NCBI GenBank assembly: GCA_934045075.1
Contig: OW203738.1
Coordinates: 4,331,487 to 4,395,486, forward strand
Direction of reading: 5' to 3'
Length of the DNA: 64,000 nucleotides
Source of the DNA: Yponomeuta sedellus
Lineage: Eukaryota; Arthropoda; Insecta; Lepidoptera; Yponomeutidae
Shown here: in pieces, positions 23,616-34,000 of the stretch
Layout of the letters: every line of letters begins with the position of its first letter
Numbering within the stretch: the first letter of the stretch is position 1
Notes under the pieces: generated by a model
Told to the model about the DNA's origin: nothing
Seen by the model: the letters and a program-made list of their open reading frames with translations, nothing else
Databases searched by the model: none
Translations under genes and position numbers: made by a program

Positions 23616-23854
23616 TGATCTGCGAATCAGAACGAAACCTGGTCGGACTAATCCGACAAAAAAGGAAGTAGGTAAGTCAATCGGGAATGGACTTAAGAAA
23701 TAGTACATATACAGATTGTTAGGGTACGATAAAGTGGAGGACAGGCTCAAAGGACGAGAAACAGAGGGTCATACTGACATTTCGCCGATGTCATTGCAAA
23801 GCGTTCCATAACAGAAGGGGCCAAAGGGCGCCTATTAATTACTTTATTTTCATT

Positions 23855-23945
23855 CTAGTGGACAAATCTATGGACTCAGAAGCGAGAGACCCAGGTTAGA
23901 TTCCCGGTGCGGGCATGTAACAGAGACTTTATTTTTTAAGTTATG
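23855..23945 (+). repeat. tRNA-like SINE head fragment
   Basis: gagagacccaggttagattc followed by ccggtgcgggca resembles a B box and 3' tRNA arm. A related string (caagagacccaggttcgatc) is at 31595-31615. The A box is degenerate. This is not a tRNA gene. Confidence 0.4.
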
Positions 23946-24009
23946 TACATTTGTGAAGTTATATATATATATCTAATTGTTGAAGGAAAATCGTTAAGTG
24001 CGATGATTT

Positions 24010-24222
24010 ATTTTTTATTTAACATAACATAATATTTACATACAAGCACATACATTGCTTTTGGCCCACACTAGGATACCCTGTGTCGTGGGAACCAGAA
24101 ACAACCACATCACAAACATGTAAACATCCAAGACCTGGGCTTTTTTTTGTTCCCAGCCGGGATTCGAACCCGGGACCTCTTGCATGGTAGGCAGACGCGC
24201 TACCGCTACGCCACAAAGGTCG
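24010..24222 (-). mobile_element. tRNA-headed SINE, family B
   Basis: In sense (minus) it starts gacgacctttgtggcgtagc and continues ggtagcgcgtctgcctacc, with B box gggttcgaatcccgg. An A run follows, then a body containing catgtttgtgatgtggttgt and gacacagggtatcctagtgt. A second copy is at 60745-60940. The head folds like a tRNA, but the attached A-rich stretch and repeated body show that it is a SINE. Confidence 0.8.
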
Positions 24223-25082
24223 TCGTTCAAGAATTACTGTTGCCTCCCGCTCATACTATGTTGCCGTATTCATTGTGCGTGCTAGAGGCAAATAGTTACT
24301 CTAGATCTTTTTTTTAAAATAAACAGGTAGTAACAGGCTAGGTATCAATTTCAAAATCTAGAGTAGGTGTTTAAAATTTCAAAATTTTGAAAACCTTTCG
24401 TCGCTGTGCTATGTATGGCACTGTTACTTGTAAGGTTCAATAAGTCACACTTTCGGTGCAATTTTTAACAAAATACTTTGATTTGAAACCACGTAAAATG
24501 AAACCAGAAAAATCTCCTTAACATTCTATGCCGTCTGGAAAGCGTGAGCAAAATATGCGATGTACAGAGTACGGTGGGTCCCACAGTTTGTTAACTGACA
24601 ATAGTTCTTATCGCGCACAGCATAAAGACGAATATGAAACAAAAAGGCTTAGCCGGTGTTGCTGTTTCGTCGTATAACCTTGCCAAGGTCACGTCCTACG
24701 ACCTTGGTCCTCATTCTGACGCTGCCGGGATGTGTTTTAGGTGTCTGGAGTGCCTAAAGTACCCACAGGGTAAGTATTATACAACGCTACTGCAATGCTG
24801 TCGAAACAACGGGAAACTAAGGAATTTTTATGTAAACACCATAGAACCTTGTCACATTAACCTGTACTAGCCTGATGTATGAGGAATTGACTATTTTGAC
24901 TTTGACAAGGTACTAAATTGCATAGTCAGTCATGTTAGTGCTCGTGACTATAATCTCGTGTCAAAGTGTATGTTAACGAACACCTCCATAACGGGTTCAG
25001 ATTTTTATGAGATCTTTTGTGTACGTTTGGTAAGTCTGAGAATAGGTCATAGTCTAATTAATATGGCAAAACAACGTTGGCT

Positions 25083-25240
25083 GTTTGAACAAACAGATCG
25101 GCTCAACGGATTTAACAAATGTTTTATTCTGTACTTAAATTATATACGTAATTAAACTAGCCAATCCGTAGTTCGATTGTATAAATTACCGATTGGTTTA
25201 ATCTGTTGAGCCGATTTGTTTGTTGAAACCAATATTTCTG
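25083..25240. repeat. Fold-back repeat
   Basis: tgtttgaacaaacagatcgg, ctcaacggattta on the left is mirrored by taatctgttgagccgatttg, tttgttgaaacc on the right. The loop is about 85 bp. Upstream sequence (24960-25080) has weak matches to about 7630-7690, suggesting a larger dispersed element. Confidence 0.6.
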
Positions 25241-25302
25241 GTGTACGAGTATGTATTGTGTAGTGAAGCCTTTGGGAGGACATGAAGTTGCTCTAACTCT
25301 AA

Positions 25303-25562
25303 GGGCGAGATAAATAGTCGTTGCTTAGCCCAAGTCCGTACTCATGCTTCCCTAAGCATTACTTCAGACTAACTTAGCTAAGTATCAATGCGTTACTAAA
25401 ATAGACGTTTGCTTAGCTAAGCATGTTCTTAGGCCAATGCTAAGAATTAGTCCGGGTTTCGCGACTTAGAGAGTGCCAAAGTACTGTCTATGATAGACAA
25501 TCGATTCTTAAGCAAGTGCTTTCGCTAAGACTCGTTCTTAGAAGCTACTATTTATCTCGCCC
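25303..25562. mobile_element. PIF/Harbinger-like MITE, 260 bp
   Basis: The terminal repeats GGGCGAGATAAATAGT are inverted at the two ends. The element is flanked by TAA at 25300-25302 and 25563-25565. The interior is rich in cttagctaag palindromes. It is non-coding. The same target type occurs at 15430-15566, but the ends differ, so it is a separate family. Confidence 0.85.
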
Positions 25563-25844
25563 TAAGTATAGAGGTGGACATCGCGCGAGTAGTATTTCTA
25601 TTTATATTAGAACGCGTTTTTAAAGTTAGGAAAAACAGAAATTTGTAGGTAATTGGTTAAGAACAGGTTATTTATATTTAATATTGTAATTTACAATACC
25701 TGTTAATGTTATCTTCATAACTAAGGTTAGCTGGTATAAAATGCTAAGTAGCAAAACTTTAAACGTTATAAGGAATTTTTGTAATAATATTTCCTTCAAA
25801 TACTTCTTCATTGACTATGATGACTGATTATACTATTTTTATTT

Positions 25845-26202
25845 TTAATGCACTAACCCGTGCTAAGGACAATTTAAAAACCTATTTACCTAGAGGATAA
25901 AAATTCCACCCATGCCGGGACTCGAACCCGCGACCTCTGGCTATCCGTGCCAGCGCTCTGACCAACTGAGCTAATGGGCGACTCACCGGCATCAGTGAAA
26001 TTTCGAACCTCTTTACACTATTCTCTGTATTACGTACAGGCAGCGACATCTGGCTGAAGTAGATTGCATCACTTACAGCCCCGACTACCCACTTTGCAGT
26101 TAGGTTTTTACATCGGAATGATATCGCTGTACCCACATGATTATACTATTTTTAATGTATAATCATGGGCATGGGTGGAATTTTTAGCCTCTAAATAGGT
26201 TT
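25845..26202 (-). mobile_element. SINE family A, inverted composite
   Basis: A long minus-oriented copy (tRNA-like module at about 25905-25985, leader to about 26150) is followed at 26158-26202 by a short plus-oriented tail (gcatgggtggaatttttagc, ctctaaataggtttttt). The same head-to-head build is seen at 39558-39772 and 59500-59691. Confidence 0.75.
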
Positions 26203-26289
26203 TTTATGATGACTGAGTTAAGCGGATGGCATGACAGCACACAACAACATAACAGCTTCTGAATGGTCACTCCACCAATCCAGAAGTAA

Positions 26290-26400
26290 CAGTTATTATT
26301 ATTATTATTCTTTATTTGGAAATCCAACAGCACAAAATAACAATAAAATATCAAACAATTATTGTAACAATAAAGCCAAAAATAGATTTCACTTGTAAAT
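26290..26400 (-). repeat. ATT run plus A/T-rich repeat tail
   Basis: The string attattattattattctttatt+tgg followed by an A-rich stretch resembles the reversed 3' end of a non-LTR element, as also near 29320 and 37450. There is no coding part. Confidence 0.35.
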
Positions 26401-26519
26401 ATTACTATACAATATCAAGCAGTGGAGCAAATTAAATATTAATGTTTTAATTTAATGTAATTGGGACGTGGACGGGGCGAGGAGAGGGAGGGAGGGGTGT
26501 ATGTTGCCAATAATTTGTA

Positions 26520-26700
26520 GTAGCACGGTGTGAGGCCTTATGGGCGGCTTGATAACTTCTGACAGTAAGGCCCGCCACTGTCTTACAATCCTCCACCAAC
26601 CCGGACTTGGCCCCCTTGGTGGAGTATGGCCTAACCTTCCTGCGATGCAGGAAGAGACCCGTGCCCCAGCAGTGGGGACATACAAGGGTTGATAACGAAG
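26520..26700 (+). mobile_element. 5S-headed repeat (family S), body only
   Basis: gcggcttgataacttctgac, agtaaggcccgccactgtct, tacaatcctccaccaacccg and gacatacaagggttgataac follow the order of the full copy at 36487-36858. The 5S-like head is missing. The overlapping open frames on both strands are repeat-derived. Confidence 0.75.
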
Positions 26701-26810
26701 CACGCAGTACAAATGCGCTATATAAATGCCGTAGTCTTTCCCTTTCAAAAATCTTTACCACAGACTATTATACGATATTATTATATATTTATAATAAACT
26801 AGCGGACCCG

Positions 26811-27205
26811 ACAGACGTTGTCCTGCATTATATTCCAAACGATTCTGATTTGGGGATATAAACCATGCAGGGCGCCACCAAAACGCTTACAAAAAAATTT
26901 AACCAACATCTGGCTAAATTTTTAAATTATTAAATAATTAAAAAATTTAGCCAGATGTTGCTGCCAGTACGTAATACAGGAGAGTATTGTAAAGAGGTTC
27001 GAAATTTCACTGATGCCGGTAGGTCGCCCATTAGCTCAGTTGGGAGAGCGCTGGCACGATTAGCCAGAGGTCGCGGGTTCGAGTCCCGGCATGGGTGGAA
27101 TTTTTAGCCTCTAAATATGTTATTAAAAAAAAAATTCAAATCTGTCCAGCCGTTTAGGAGGACTTCAGTCACATATAGTTACGTACAGTTGAATTATTAT
27201 ATAAA
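26811..27205 (-). mobile_element. Helitron-like (Lep1-type) element split by a SINE
   Basis: The plus sequence actagcggacccgacagacg is the reverse of a 3' end ...GGGTCCGCTAGT, the CTAG|T terminus used by Helitrons. The distal part (cagccgtttaggaggacttc, ...ttatataaagaa) is the reversed 5' region. A family A SINE (about 26940-27130) sits inside. The element is non-autonomous, with no Rep/helicase. Confidence 0.55.
26940..27130 (+). mobile_element. SINE family A, nested in a Helitron-like copy
   Basis: A leader (agatgttgctgccagtacgt, aatacaggagagtattgtaa) is followed by the tRNA-like module (ttagctcagttgggagagcg ... gggttcgagtcccggcatgg), the tail gcctctaaatatgtta and an A run. It interrupts the element at 26811-27205. 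Confidence 0.75.
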
Positions 27206-27454
27206 GAATCTTTTACGGTAAAAGGCAATATTGCAAAACACGTCTTCCGCTAACAATATATAGGTGTACCTATCCCTTGCTTCTCCATACGTTCTCATTT
27301 CTGTGTTTGAAATCAAAGCTTAACTTTTCTATTCTACACCAAGAGTTTGCCCAAAGTGCGTAAGAATGTCACAGTCAACAAATGACACTATGTTAACAGA
27401 TTTTTTTTTAGTGTACGAGAAACCGGGAACAGTATGATTACAGCTATCGTCCAC

Positions 27455-27664
27455 GGCCGAAAGCTGAGCGGAAGCCACCAAAATGTCTGAGCGGAAAGCT
27501 GAGCGGAAGCCACCAAAATGTCTGAGCGGAAAGCTGAGCGGAAGCCACCAAAATGTCTGAGCGGAAAGCTGAGCGGAAGCCACCAAAATGTCTGAGCAGA
27601 AATCTGAGCGGAAGCCACCAAAATGGCTGAGCGGAAGCCACCATAATCGCTTCCGCTCAGCTTG
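27455..27664. repeat. Minisatellite, 35-bp unit, about 5 copies, inverted end
   Basis: The unit ggaagccaccaaaatgtctg+agcggaaagctgagc repeats about five times from 27470. The last unit is shortened. The array starts with gctgagcggaagc and ends with its reverse complement gcttccgctcagc (about 27649-27661). Overlapping minus frames (MVASAQLSAQTFWW-type) are translation artefacts. Confidence 0.9.
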
Positions 27665-27699
27665 GTTTTCAGTTTTTAAATATGTACCTACTTAGATAA

Positions 27700-28770
27700 T
27701 AAGTTTAATTTTTATAATGGTACCAAATAAATGTTTCTGCATTCAATACATAAATGCAGGTCTCGGGAGACACTGAAGCCTCTATGAAATTGACAACATT
27801 TCAAAATTGTATGGAGCTCTAATTCGAAAACCATTTCGAGATTTGGCTTTGTAAAGCACGTAAAAAATTATTTCAGTTTTTTCTGTGGTTGCATTTCCGA
27901 GAAAATGGTAAAAACACAAAAATACGCTGATGACGTCACACCATGGCTCTTAGTGAACATTCCTGTGCCACGATAAAAAAAAGTCAATTTCAAGATCTAA
28001 AATTACTTTGTGTGTATTTAGTAATTATTCGATACGAAATGATGTGACAACTTGGAAACCAATGAAACTGCAGTATTGCTTCGTGAACAGATTGAACAAA
28101 ATTGAGTAGAGAGAAATAAATTTAACACTACACAAAGTTTGTTTACGTTACGCAAGGCAAGCCACACAACATAAGTATCAGGGTTAGCATACTTTATACT
28201 TACCATTATAAATAACCTTAAAAAAGTAGCTACAAAAGTAACAAACTGGCAGCAAAAACACTCCGAACGCAGATAAAGGCTTTGCCAACACAAAGTGCAT
28301 TTAAAAAAAGGAATAACTACATACAAAAGGGATGATGAATTGAACTAAGCTTATTTAATTGTATAAAAGAAAAACTTAAAAAAATACAGAAACTGTTTTT
28401 TAACATGGCCCTGGCAATACTAAAATGACATTTGTTTGTAACTATGTTTTTTTTGGATATTAGGCAAAAGAAAACATATTGTGAGCCTCGTTGTTTCGTC
28501 ACTTCCGGTAAAAATATTTTAAAATTTAAAATTAAAAAAATATAAGAAAACGTGCGTGTTTCAGAAAATAAAAAAATATGGGTTGTTTTATATTGTATGT
28601 AGTTTCCTTTAAGACAATAAAATACGTATGCTAAAAAAATGAAATGTTGTCAATTGTGTACAAAATGTGGCATAGCTCAGCTAAGTATAATATATTATTG
28701 TTACATAGTTTTTTAGTCACCATTGTTAATAACATTATATTGGTACTGTCTGAAATAAAGAAATTTATTT
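27700..28770. other. Intronic AT-rich sequence, nothing recognised
   Basis: The minus frames at 28018-28326 and 28317-28502 have no domain or codon-bias support. No repeat family was recognised. Confidence 0.35.
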
Positions 28771-28774
28771 ATTA

Positions 28775-28953
28775 CTAGCTGACCCAGCGAACTTCGTACC
28801 GGCTACCATCGATTCTTTAATCAAGGAATATTCTAAAAATTCAACTCTCGTACTTCAAGGAATATTCTAAAAAAGAATTAGCAAAATCCGTTTAGCTGCT
28901 CTCGAGATTTGCGCTCACCAAAACATTCGGAGATTCATTTTTATATTATAGAT
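28775..28953 (-). mobile_element. Helitron-like (Lep1-type) element, 179 bp
   Basis: In sense (minus) it starts A|TCTATAATATAAAAATGAAT and ends GGGTCAGCTAG|T. This gives the TC...CTAG ends and AT target of Helitrons. The start TCTATA and the GCTAGT end match the Lep1 non-autonomous Helitron type described in Lepidoptera. It has no coding capacity. Confidence 0.75.
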
Positions 28954-29149
28954 AACTTTGTATGTTCTTTCACAAATTGAATATTAATCTCACCATTTAG
29001 GTGACTTCAGACGTATCTGCCTTCAAAAAACGTAAACAAAACCTGTTCAATTAAACAGATAAGCCACATTGTTGCGATCTGATGTCATGATCTTTGTTAA
29101 TTTATTGAAAACAATACTATCTCCTGCAATGTTTGTCAACCGCTTTTAC

Positions 29150-29290
29150 AATGTCGTCGGCCCACCGGGCTGGTGGTCTGCCGACCGTCAACCGGTTCTT
29201 CGCCACCACCTTGGCCCTGGCAAAGGACCGGATAGCTTGGCGTGAAAGGGAAGACGCCATACCCAACAGTGGGCTCTTGTTTATATGATT
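29150..29290 (+). mobile_element. LINE C-terminal fragment
   Basis: The plus code LALAKDRIAWRERE and a GC-rich start resemble the A.DR..WR tail that ends jockey-type ORF2. It is short and frame-broken. Confidence 0.4.
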
Positions 29291-29443
29291 TGATAGATAG
29301 TATTTCTTAACGATTATTATTATTAAATTCTTTATTGTACCTGTAAAGATTGTACGATTGGCGGGCTTAATGCTAAATAGCTTTTTATTCTAGGTAACCA
29401 ATAGATGACGAGGAGAAGGTGGAATGATTCGCGATACTCATAC

Positions 29444-29544
29444 ATAGTTATATATTAAACGGGTCTAATCGCGATTATTCATCAGGTAATTACGTTTGAC
29501 CTAATGAATAATCGCGATTAGACTCGATTAATATATAACTATGA
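29444..29544. repeat. Fold-back repeat family W, copy 1
   Basis: The arms catagttatatatta / taatatataactatg enclose aatcgcgattattcat-type inner arms. Left-flanking sequence gaatgattcgcgatactcat (29423-29442) is the reverse complement of the right flank of copy 2 at 33252-33343. The family therefore extends beyond the palindrome. Confidence 0.7.
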
Positions 29545-30373
29545 TTTAATAGATAGAATACTATCACAAAGTTATCTCCTTGTCTGTACAGGTAAAGGTT
29601 GGTCAGAAATGATAACTTTTAGTGATAAGGCCGCCGTCTGTATGCTTAAACTCTGTGTTTCCTTTTTTATGTACAATCAACAGTTCTCTGTCTATCTATC
29701 TACCTAGCTAAAGTAAAGAAGATTTGACTTATCGCATAAGTATGTAGGTACAACCAGCGACACATCACGCATTACCTGCTCATACCACAATTAGGCAACA
29801 ATGTTATCGAATTTAACCAAGAGATAGGCAAAAAATTCATTGCAGGTGTATTGTTACCATAATAAAATAATTGTGTTTACAACGGACTTTACAGAAAACA
29901 TTTCTTTATAAATAAACTTCGTTACAATGTGCGATAAAATGCTGTAGACAGCTGATTATATATAACTCTACACTTTTGTTGTATATGCCCCCGTACGACT
30001 AGGTTATGAAACTGTTATCACTCGGTTAGTTTACATACATTTTTATTCCAAAATACATTGACTTTAGTACCTTATTAGTCTTATTACATTCCTCAGGCTT
30101 CTTTTGTATACTTTCTAAGGTTTCTGGTAATAAATCATTAAGTACTCGTATCTGAGTTAAAACTAGGAACAGACACATACTATGTATCGAATGAGGTGCT
30201 GTTGACTCTTTATTTCCTTTCATAGAGCATATCAAAGTCAAAATGTTAATTATAGGGTTGATATTCCTGTGTCATCAGGACAGGACAGGACCTCCCTCGT
30301 TTTTCAAGCTTAACAGTTCTTTGCTTCCGCATCTAGCGACAAATTCCTGCGCATGAAAACATTTTTTTATGTA

Positions 30374-30440
30374 GCCCCGATTGTATCCTACTGCTGGGAT
30401 ACCACTCCTCCCTGTTTATGGCCACCGTATTGAAACACAG
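30374..30440 (-). repeat. SINE family D fragment
   Basis: tttatgtagccccgattgta followed by tcctactgctgggatacc resembles the start of family D copies. It is short. Confidence 0.35.
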
Positions 30441-30647
30441 ACGATGCTTTTATAGATAGGACCGTGTAAGCAAAACTTACTGTTGAAAGAAGATATTTAG
30501 GAAACTGCTTAAACATGTTAAAACTTATTCAAACATTCTAAAAAAACCTTGATATACCTTGAATTAATGAGATGAGTAAATGACATTGGGCGAGCAATTA
30601 GTCACTGCTTAGTCGTTTTGTTGACATAATAATCATAACTGAAACAC

Positions 30648-30842
30648 AACACAATCACTTGATCTGGTCCCAAGCTAGGATGTATACCCTGTACCGTGAT
30701 AACTCGACAAGGAAGTCACAAATATGAAAATACATCCAGATTGAGGCGACATGTACAAATGGACGGCGGCCGAATTGGGAATCGAATACACTACCTCTGT
30801 CTTGGTAGCCAAGCGCCTTAACGGCTATAACGAGGCAGTCAT
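30648..30842 (-). mobile_element. tRNA-headed SINE, family C
   Basis: Read on plus: cacaatcacttgatctggtc, ataccctgtaccgtgat, then gacggcggccgaattgggaa+tcgaa and cttggtagccaagcgcctta+acggctataacgaggcag. The minus sense therefore has an A box near the right end and a B box near 30785. Other copies are at 55840-56020 and, strongly diverged, 62880-63115. Confidence 0.7.
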
Positions 30843-30884
30843 GTACAGAAAAAAAATTGAATGAAATTACATCACATCACACCA

Positions 30885-31167
30885 TCACACTAAGATTACA
30901 AACGCAAAAGTTTGTGAGTGTGTATGTTTGTTACATCTTCTCTTCTAAACGGCTAGAAAGATGTTAATACAATTTGGTATGGAGTTACCTGACACCCTGC
31001 ATTAACAAATAGGATACGTTTTCCCATGGGAAAATAGAGAGATACACTTTATTGCACAACCAGAAAAAAGAATACCATGATTAAAACCATGAATAAAATA
31101 TCTTAGTGCCATCGAAAAATCAATTATTTTCCCTAGTACACCGGGTAACACCGCGGGACACAGCTAG
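30885..31167 (+). mobile_element. Helitron-like (Lep1-type) element, 283 bp
   Basis: It starts A|TCACACTAAGATTACAAACG and ends GCGGGACACAGCTAG|T. The 5' end and interior (gtatgtttgttac, cttctaaacggct, gtttggtatgga-like, cccatggga) match the minus-strand copy at 35404-35609. A piece near 31030-31110 (agatacactttattgcac...) looks like a separate small insertion inside it. Confidence 0.75.
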
Positions 31168-31565
31168 TAGAATATATAAGTTACATCACGTGTGCCACGT
31201 GAAGCAGAAGGGGCCTTTCAGACCGATTTTCTTTATTGAAACCAATCGCTCTAGCGTAGGGTGAACCCTCTGGAAGCCTATGAGTCTTCTGAGCGTACGT
31301 ATAGAGGTGGAAATTGCAAGAGCAGATATTATTCCTGTTTACGAGTACGTAAGTGCGCGTCTTCAGAGCAAATGGTCAACCTAACCTTGGTTTAAAACAC
31401 CTCCGAATGTGAAGTAAACAAACATACGTCATAGGTGCGCCAATTTAATAAATGATGCTACAACTTTAACAGATACAAATGGCCGCTAGAATGGTGAACT
31501 TGCTGTTTTAATACTATCGGAGAGGTCACGTTAAAAGATAAAGAAACGTGGTACTTTTTTTTCTC

Positions 31566-31625
31566 TGACAGCCGTGGTCAGAACAATGGACTCGCAAGAG
31601 ACCCAGGTTCGATCCCTAATATACC
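31566..31625 (+). repeat. tRNA-like SINE head fragment
   Basis: gccgtggtcagaacaatgga, ctcgcaagagacccaggttc and gatccc resemble A- and B-box regions. It is not a full cloverleaf. Confidence 0.4.
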
Positions 31626-31902
31626 AACAAGACACGTCACACAAACAAAGAGAATTAAACCCGACGGAATCACTGGAATTTATAGACTATTTTCGGAACA
31701 AAAGCAATTCGCACAACAATCGGATGGACAGACAATAATAAACACGAGCTACAGTCGAAGAAACAAAACATTGATAAGAACCATGTCAGAAGGAGTACAT
31801 CTAGGATCGGGTAAAATTACAGTAGGAAGCCGTTTTTTCAGTAGAATATGACAAAAAACCATTCCAAATAATAATACCAATTTTTTCCAACTATAACTTC
31901 TT

Positions 31903-31982
31903 CTTCTTCTTCAGGCTATATTAGTCCACTGCTGGACATAGCCCTCCCCTAATGAGCGCCATAGCGCAAGGTTGTGCCAACT
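31903..31982 (-). mobile_element. LINE 3'-tail fragment
   Basis: cttcttcttcttcaggctat, attagtccactgctggacat and ctcccctaatgagcgccata are identical in order to the tails at 3050-3298 (reversed) and 35078-35130. Confidence 0.65.
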
Positions 31983-32329
31983 ATAACTTAGACGAACTTT
32001 TTTGCACGTGTATTAGTGTAGTTTCTAACTCCTTAAGTATTTAAGGATTATTTAACTTTGTATCGTTGCGCCCAAACGTCACCGGCGCGATGTGACGTGG
32101 AGACCTTCAGTAGGCAGTGTTCGGTCTTCTGTAGCCGTTGCTAAATTGTTGGATGAGCCCACGTTTAAATTTCGCGAGTGACTGTACAATCTAAACAAAG
32201 GAAACTTGAACTTCGCCAGCAATTAAGAGGGGCTAATTGCAGGATAACGTGTGTTACGCTAAGATTCAATAAAAGCATATTTTTAGCGTAAAAAAAAAAA
32301 GAAATCTTCGCGAGTTTTTAATCCTGTAA

Positions 32330-32535
32330 TGGGGTGGCATTTACGTTCACCTCCGTGGGCAACCGAAAGAGGGGGCGGCCAAGGACCACCTAGAAAAGAA
32401 TAATAGACCTAGAGGCCAAGTCGATCGGCACTAGCTGGCCTGAATTGGAAGCTGCCGCAAACCACCGTCAGAAGTGGAAATCTGTGGTTGAGGCCCTATG
32501 CTCCCCTAGGAGTTTAAGGACCGAAGAAAAAGAAG
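32330..32535 (+). mobile_element. LINE C-terminal fragment
   Basis: The plus code KRGRPRTT (then an in-frame TAG), KRIIDLEAKSIGTSWPELEA, ANRRQKWKSVVEALCS is the typical end of a lepidopteran jockey-like ORF2. It is followed by an A-rich tail (aaagaaaaagaaga). It is truncated and stop-broken. Confidence 0.65.
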
Positions 32536-32559
32536 AATGTGGCGGCAGTGGCAGAATGA

Positions 32560-32640
32560 AGTTGGTAGTTGAAATTAACCGCTACAGGTCGTAGGTTTGA
32601 TCCCCGTTGTAGGCCACCGTACTTAATTTGTATAAACGGC
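32560..32640 (+). repeat. tRNA-like SINE head fragment
   Basis: ggtagttgaaattaaccgct, acaggtcgtaggtttgatcc and ccgttgtaggcca give a B-box-like stretch. The A box is weak. Confidence 0.35.
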
Positions 32641-32809
32641 CTCAGTCTCTTAATACACCCGTATTTCCATGCTTGTGATGTCACACTAGTTTAAGTCCAA
32701 GACAAGTCTATATTTATAAGCTATAATTGTATTTTATGTTTGACGAAACTTTATGCAAATTAATGTAATTCCCATTTTTTTTTGTACAATATGTATCATA
32801 TTCTTTTTG

Positions 32810-32985
32810 TTGCATTAACCCGTGCTGAGGACATTTTTTAAAAACCTATTTAGAGGCGAAAAGTTCCGCCCATTCCGGGAATCGAGCCCGCGACCTCTGG
32901 CTAACCGTACCAGCGCTCTCCCAACTGAGCTAATGGGCAAGTGCCGGCATCAGCGAAATTTCGAACCTCTATTGCTATTTTCTAG
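32810..32985 (-). mobile_element. SINE family A, single unit
   Basis: It runs from the cattaacccgtgctgaggac spacer through the tail and tRNA-like module (32868-32945 in reverse) to the leader (gcatcagcgaaatttcgaac), and then ends. Confidence 0.7.
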
Positions 32986-33251
32986 GGACAAATATGTTAT
33001 AGAAATGCATGCTAAATTTGAAATATTTTAACATATCGGTGACGTATAAAGGCCGATTCGATGATGACGGTCAATGTTGAGGAAAATCACTGCCACGATA
33101 AGAAAAAACTGTGGCTAAAGCATACGCCAAATATATTACCCGCTTAGTTGATTACACGATTTTTAGACCGTTGGCTAGAAGGAAATTCGCCACGAATCGT
33201 CTCGCGCGAATCCATACGCGCGTCGACGTGATACTGGGCGCCAATACATCG

Positions 33252-33343
33252 ATAGTTAATATATTAAACGGGTCAAATCGCGATTAATTACGTTTTACCT
33301 AATAAATAATCGCGATTTGACCCGTTTATTAATATATAACTAT
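33252..33343. repeat. Fold-back repeat family W, copy 2
   Basis: atagttaatatattaaacgg on the left pairs with ccgtttattaatatataact on the right around a gtcaaatcgcgatt core. The right flank gtatgagtatcgcgaatcat mirrors the left flank of copy 1. Confidence 0.7.
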
Positions 33344-33644
33344 GTATGAGTATCGCGAATCATTAAGAAATGCCAATACATGGAGTTCGCAATTCGCAAG
33401 CATCGCGCGGATTCGCCCTTTCTAGCTCTACCTGAGGGCTAGGTTGAAAGGTTGCCCTTTTTAATGTACAAACGTAATGTACGGCATTACAAATGTAATG
33501 TACGGCTTCCGTGCTTCGCAAGGCGAAGCCGGTGCCGGCTGTCATGTAATGGCAGTCGTTAAGCCAAACCTTACCGCGCCACCCATAGAGAGGCCTCTAT
33601 GGGTGGCGTGATCACTTCTGACAGTAAAGCCCACCACTGCCTTA

Positions 33645-34000
33645 CAGTCTATTTATTCTTACTTGTCTAATTTAGTAAACAAGATTCTAACCTTAAAATT
33701 GAGATTAGATGCCTAAACTAGACATTTTCTCGCAAATTCATGAACTATCATGAACTATGTTTACAAAATTGGCAGCGTGTCTAAAAGAGTGTTCTAAGTT
33801 ACTTTATTTGTGGAAATATGGCAGTTTTGGACTAAAAAGTTACAGTTTACGGGTAGAATCTTGTTTACTAAATTGGATTGGCTCAATTGGTAGAGCGCTG
33901 GTACGGATAGCCAGAGGTTGCGGGCTCGAATCCCGGCATGGGTGAATTTTTTAGCCTCTAAATAGGTTTTTAAATTGGACAAGTAAGAATAAATAGACTG
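33645..34000. mobile_element. Tc1/mariner-like MITE inserted in family S
   Basis: The inverted ends CAGTCTATTTATTCTTACTT (left) and its mirror on the right continue inward through gtctaatttagtaaacaag. The element is flanked by TA at 33643-33644 and 34001-34002. The empty site is preserved in other copies of the host repeat (ctTAcaatcc). CAGT ends with TA duplication point to Tc1/mariner. Without the nested SINE it is about 254 bp. The frames at 33757-33945 and 33794-34141 are artefacts. Confidence 0.8.
33878..33970 (+). mobile_element. SINE family A monomer, 93 bp, 9-bp TSD
   Basis: It starts directly at the tRNA-like module (ttggctcaattggtagagcg), runs through gctcgaatcccggcatgggt, and ends ttagcctctaaataggtttt. 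It is flanked by taaattgga at 33869-33877 and 33971-33979. It lies inside the right arm of the MITE above. This copy shows the minimal mobile unit of the family: tRNA-like head plus a ~25-base tail. Confidence 0.85.

Noticed and set aside
24131..24222. Possible tRNA gene on the minus strand
   Set aside because: The head looks tRNA-like, but it is fused to a conserved SINE body repeated at 60745-60940. It is treated as a SINE. The same applies to all family A, C and D heads.
27329..27644. Three overlapping minus-strand frames of repeated MVASAQLSAQTFWW type
   Set aside because: The 35-bp minisatellite read in three frames.
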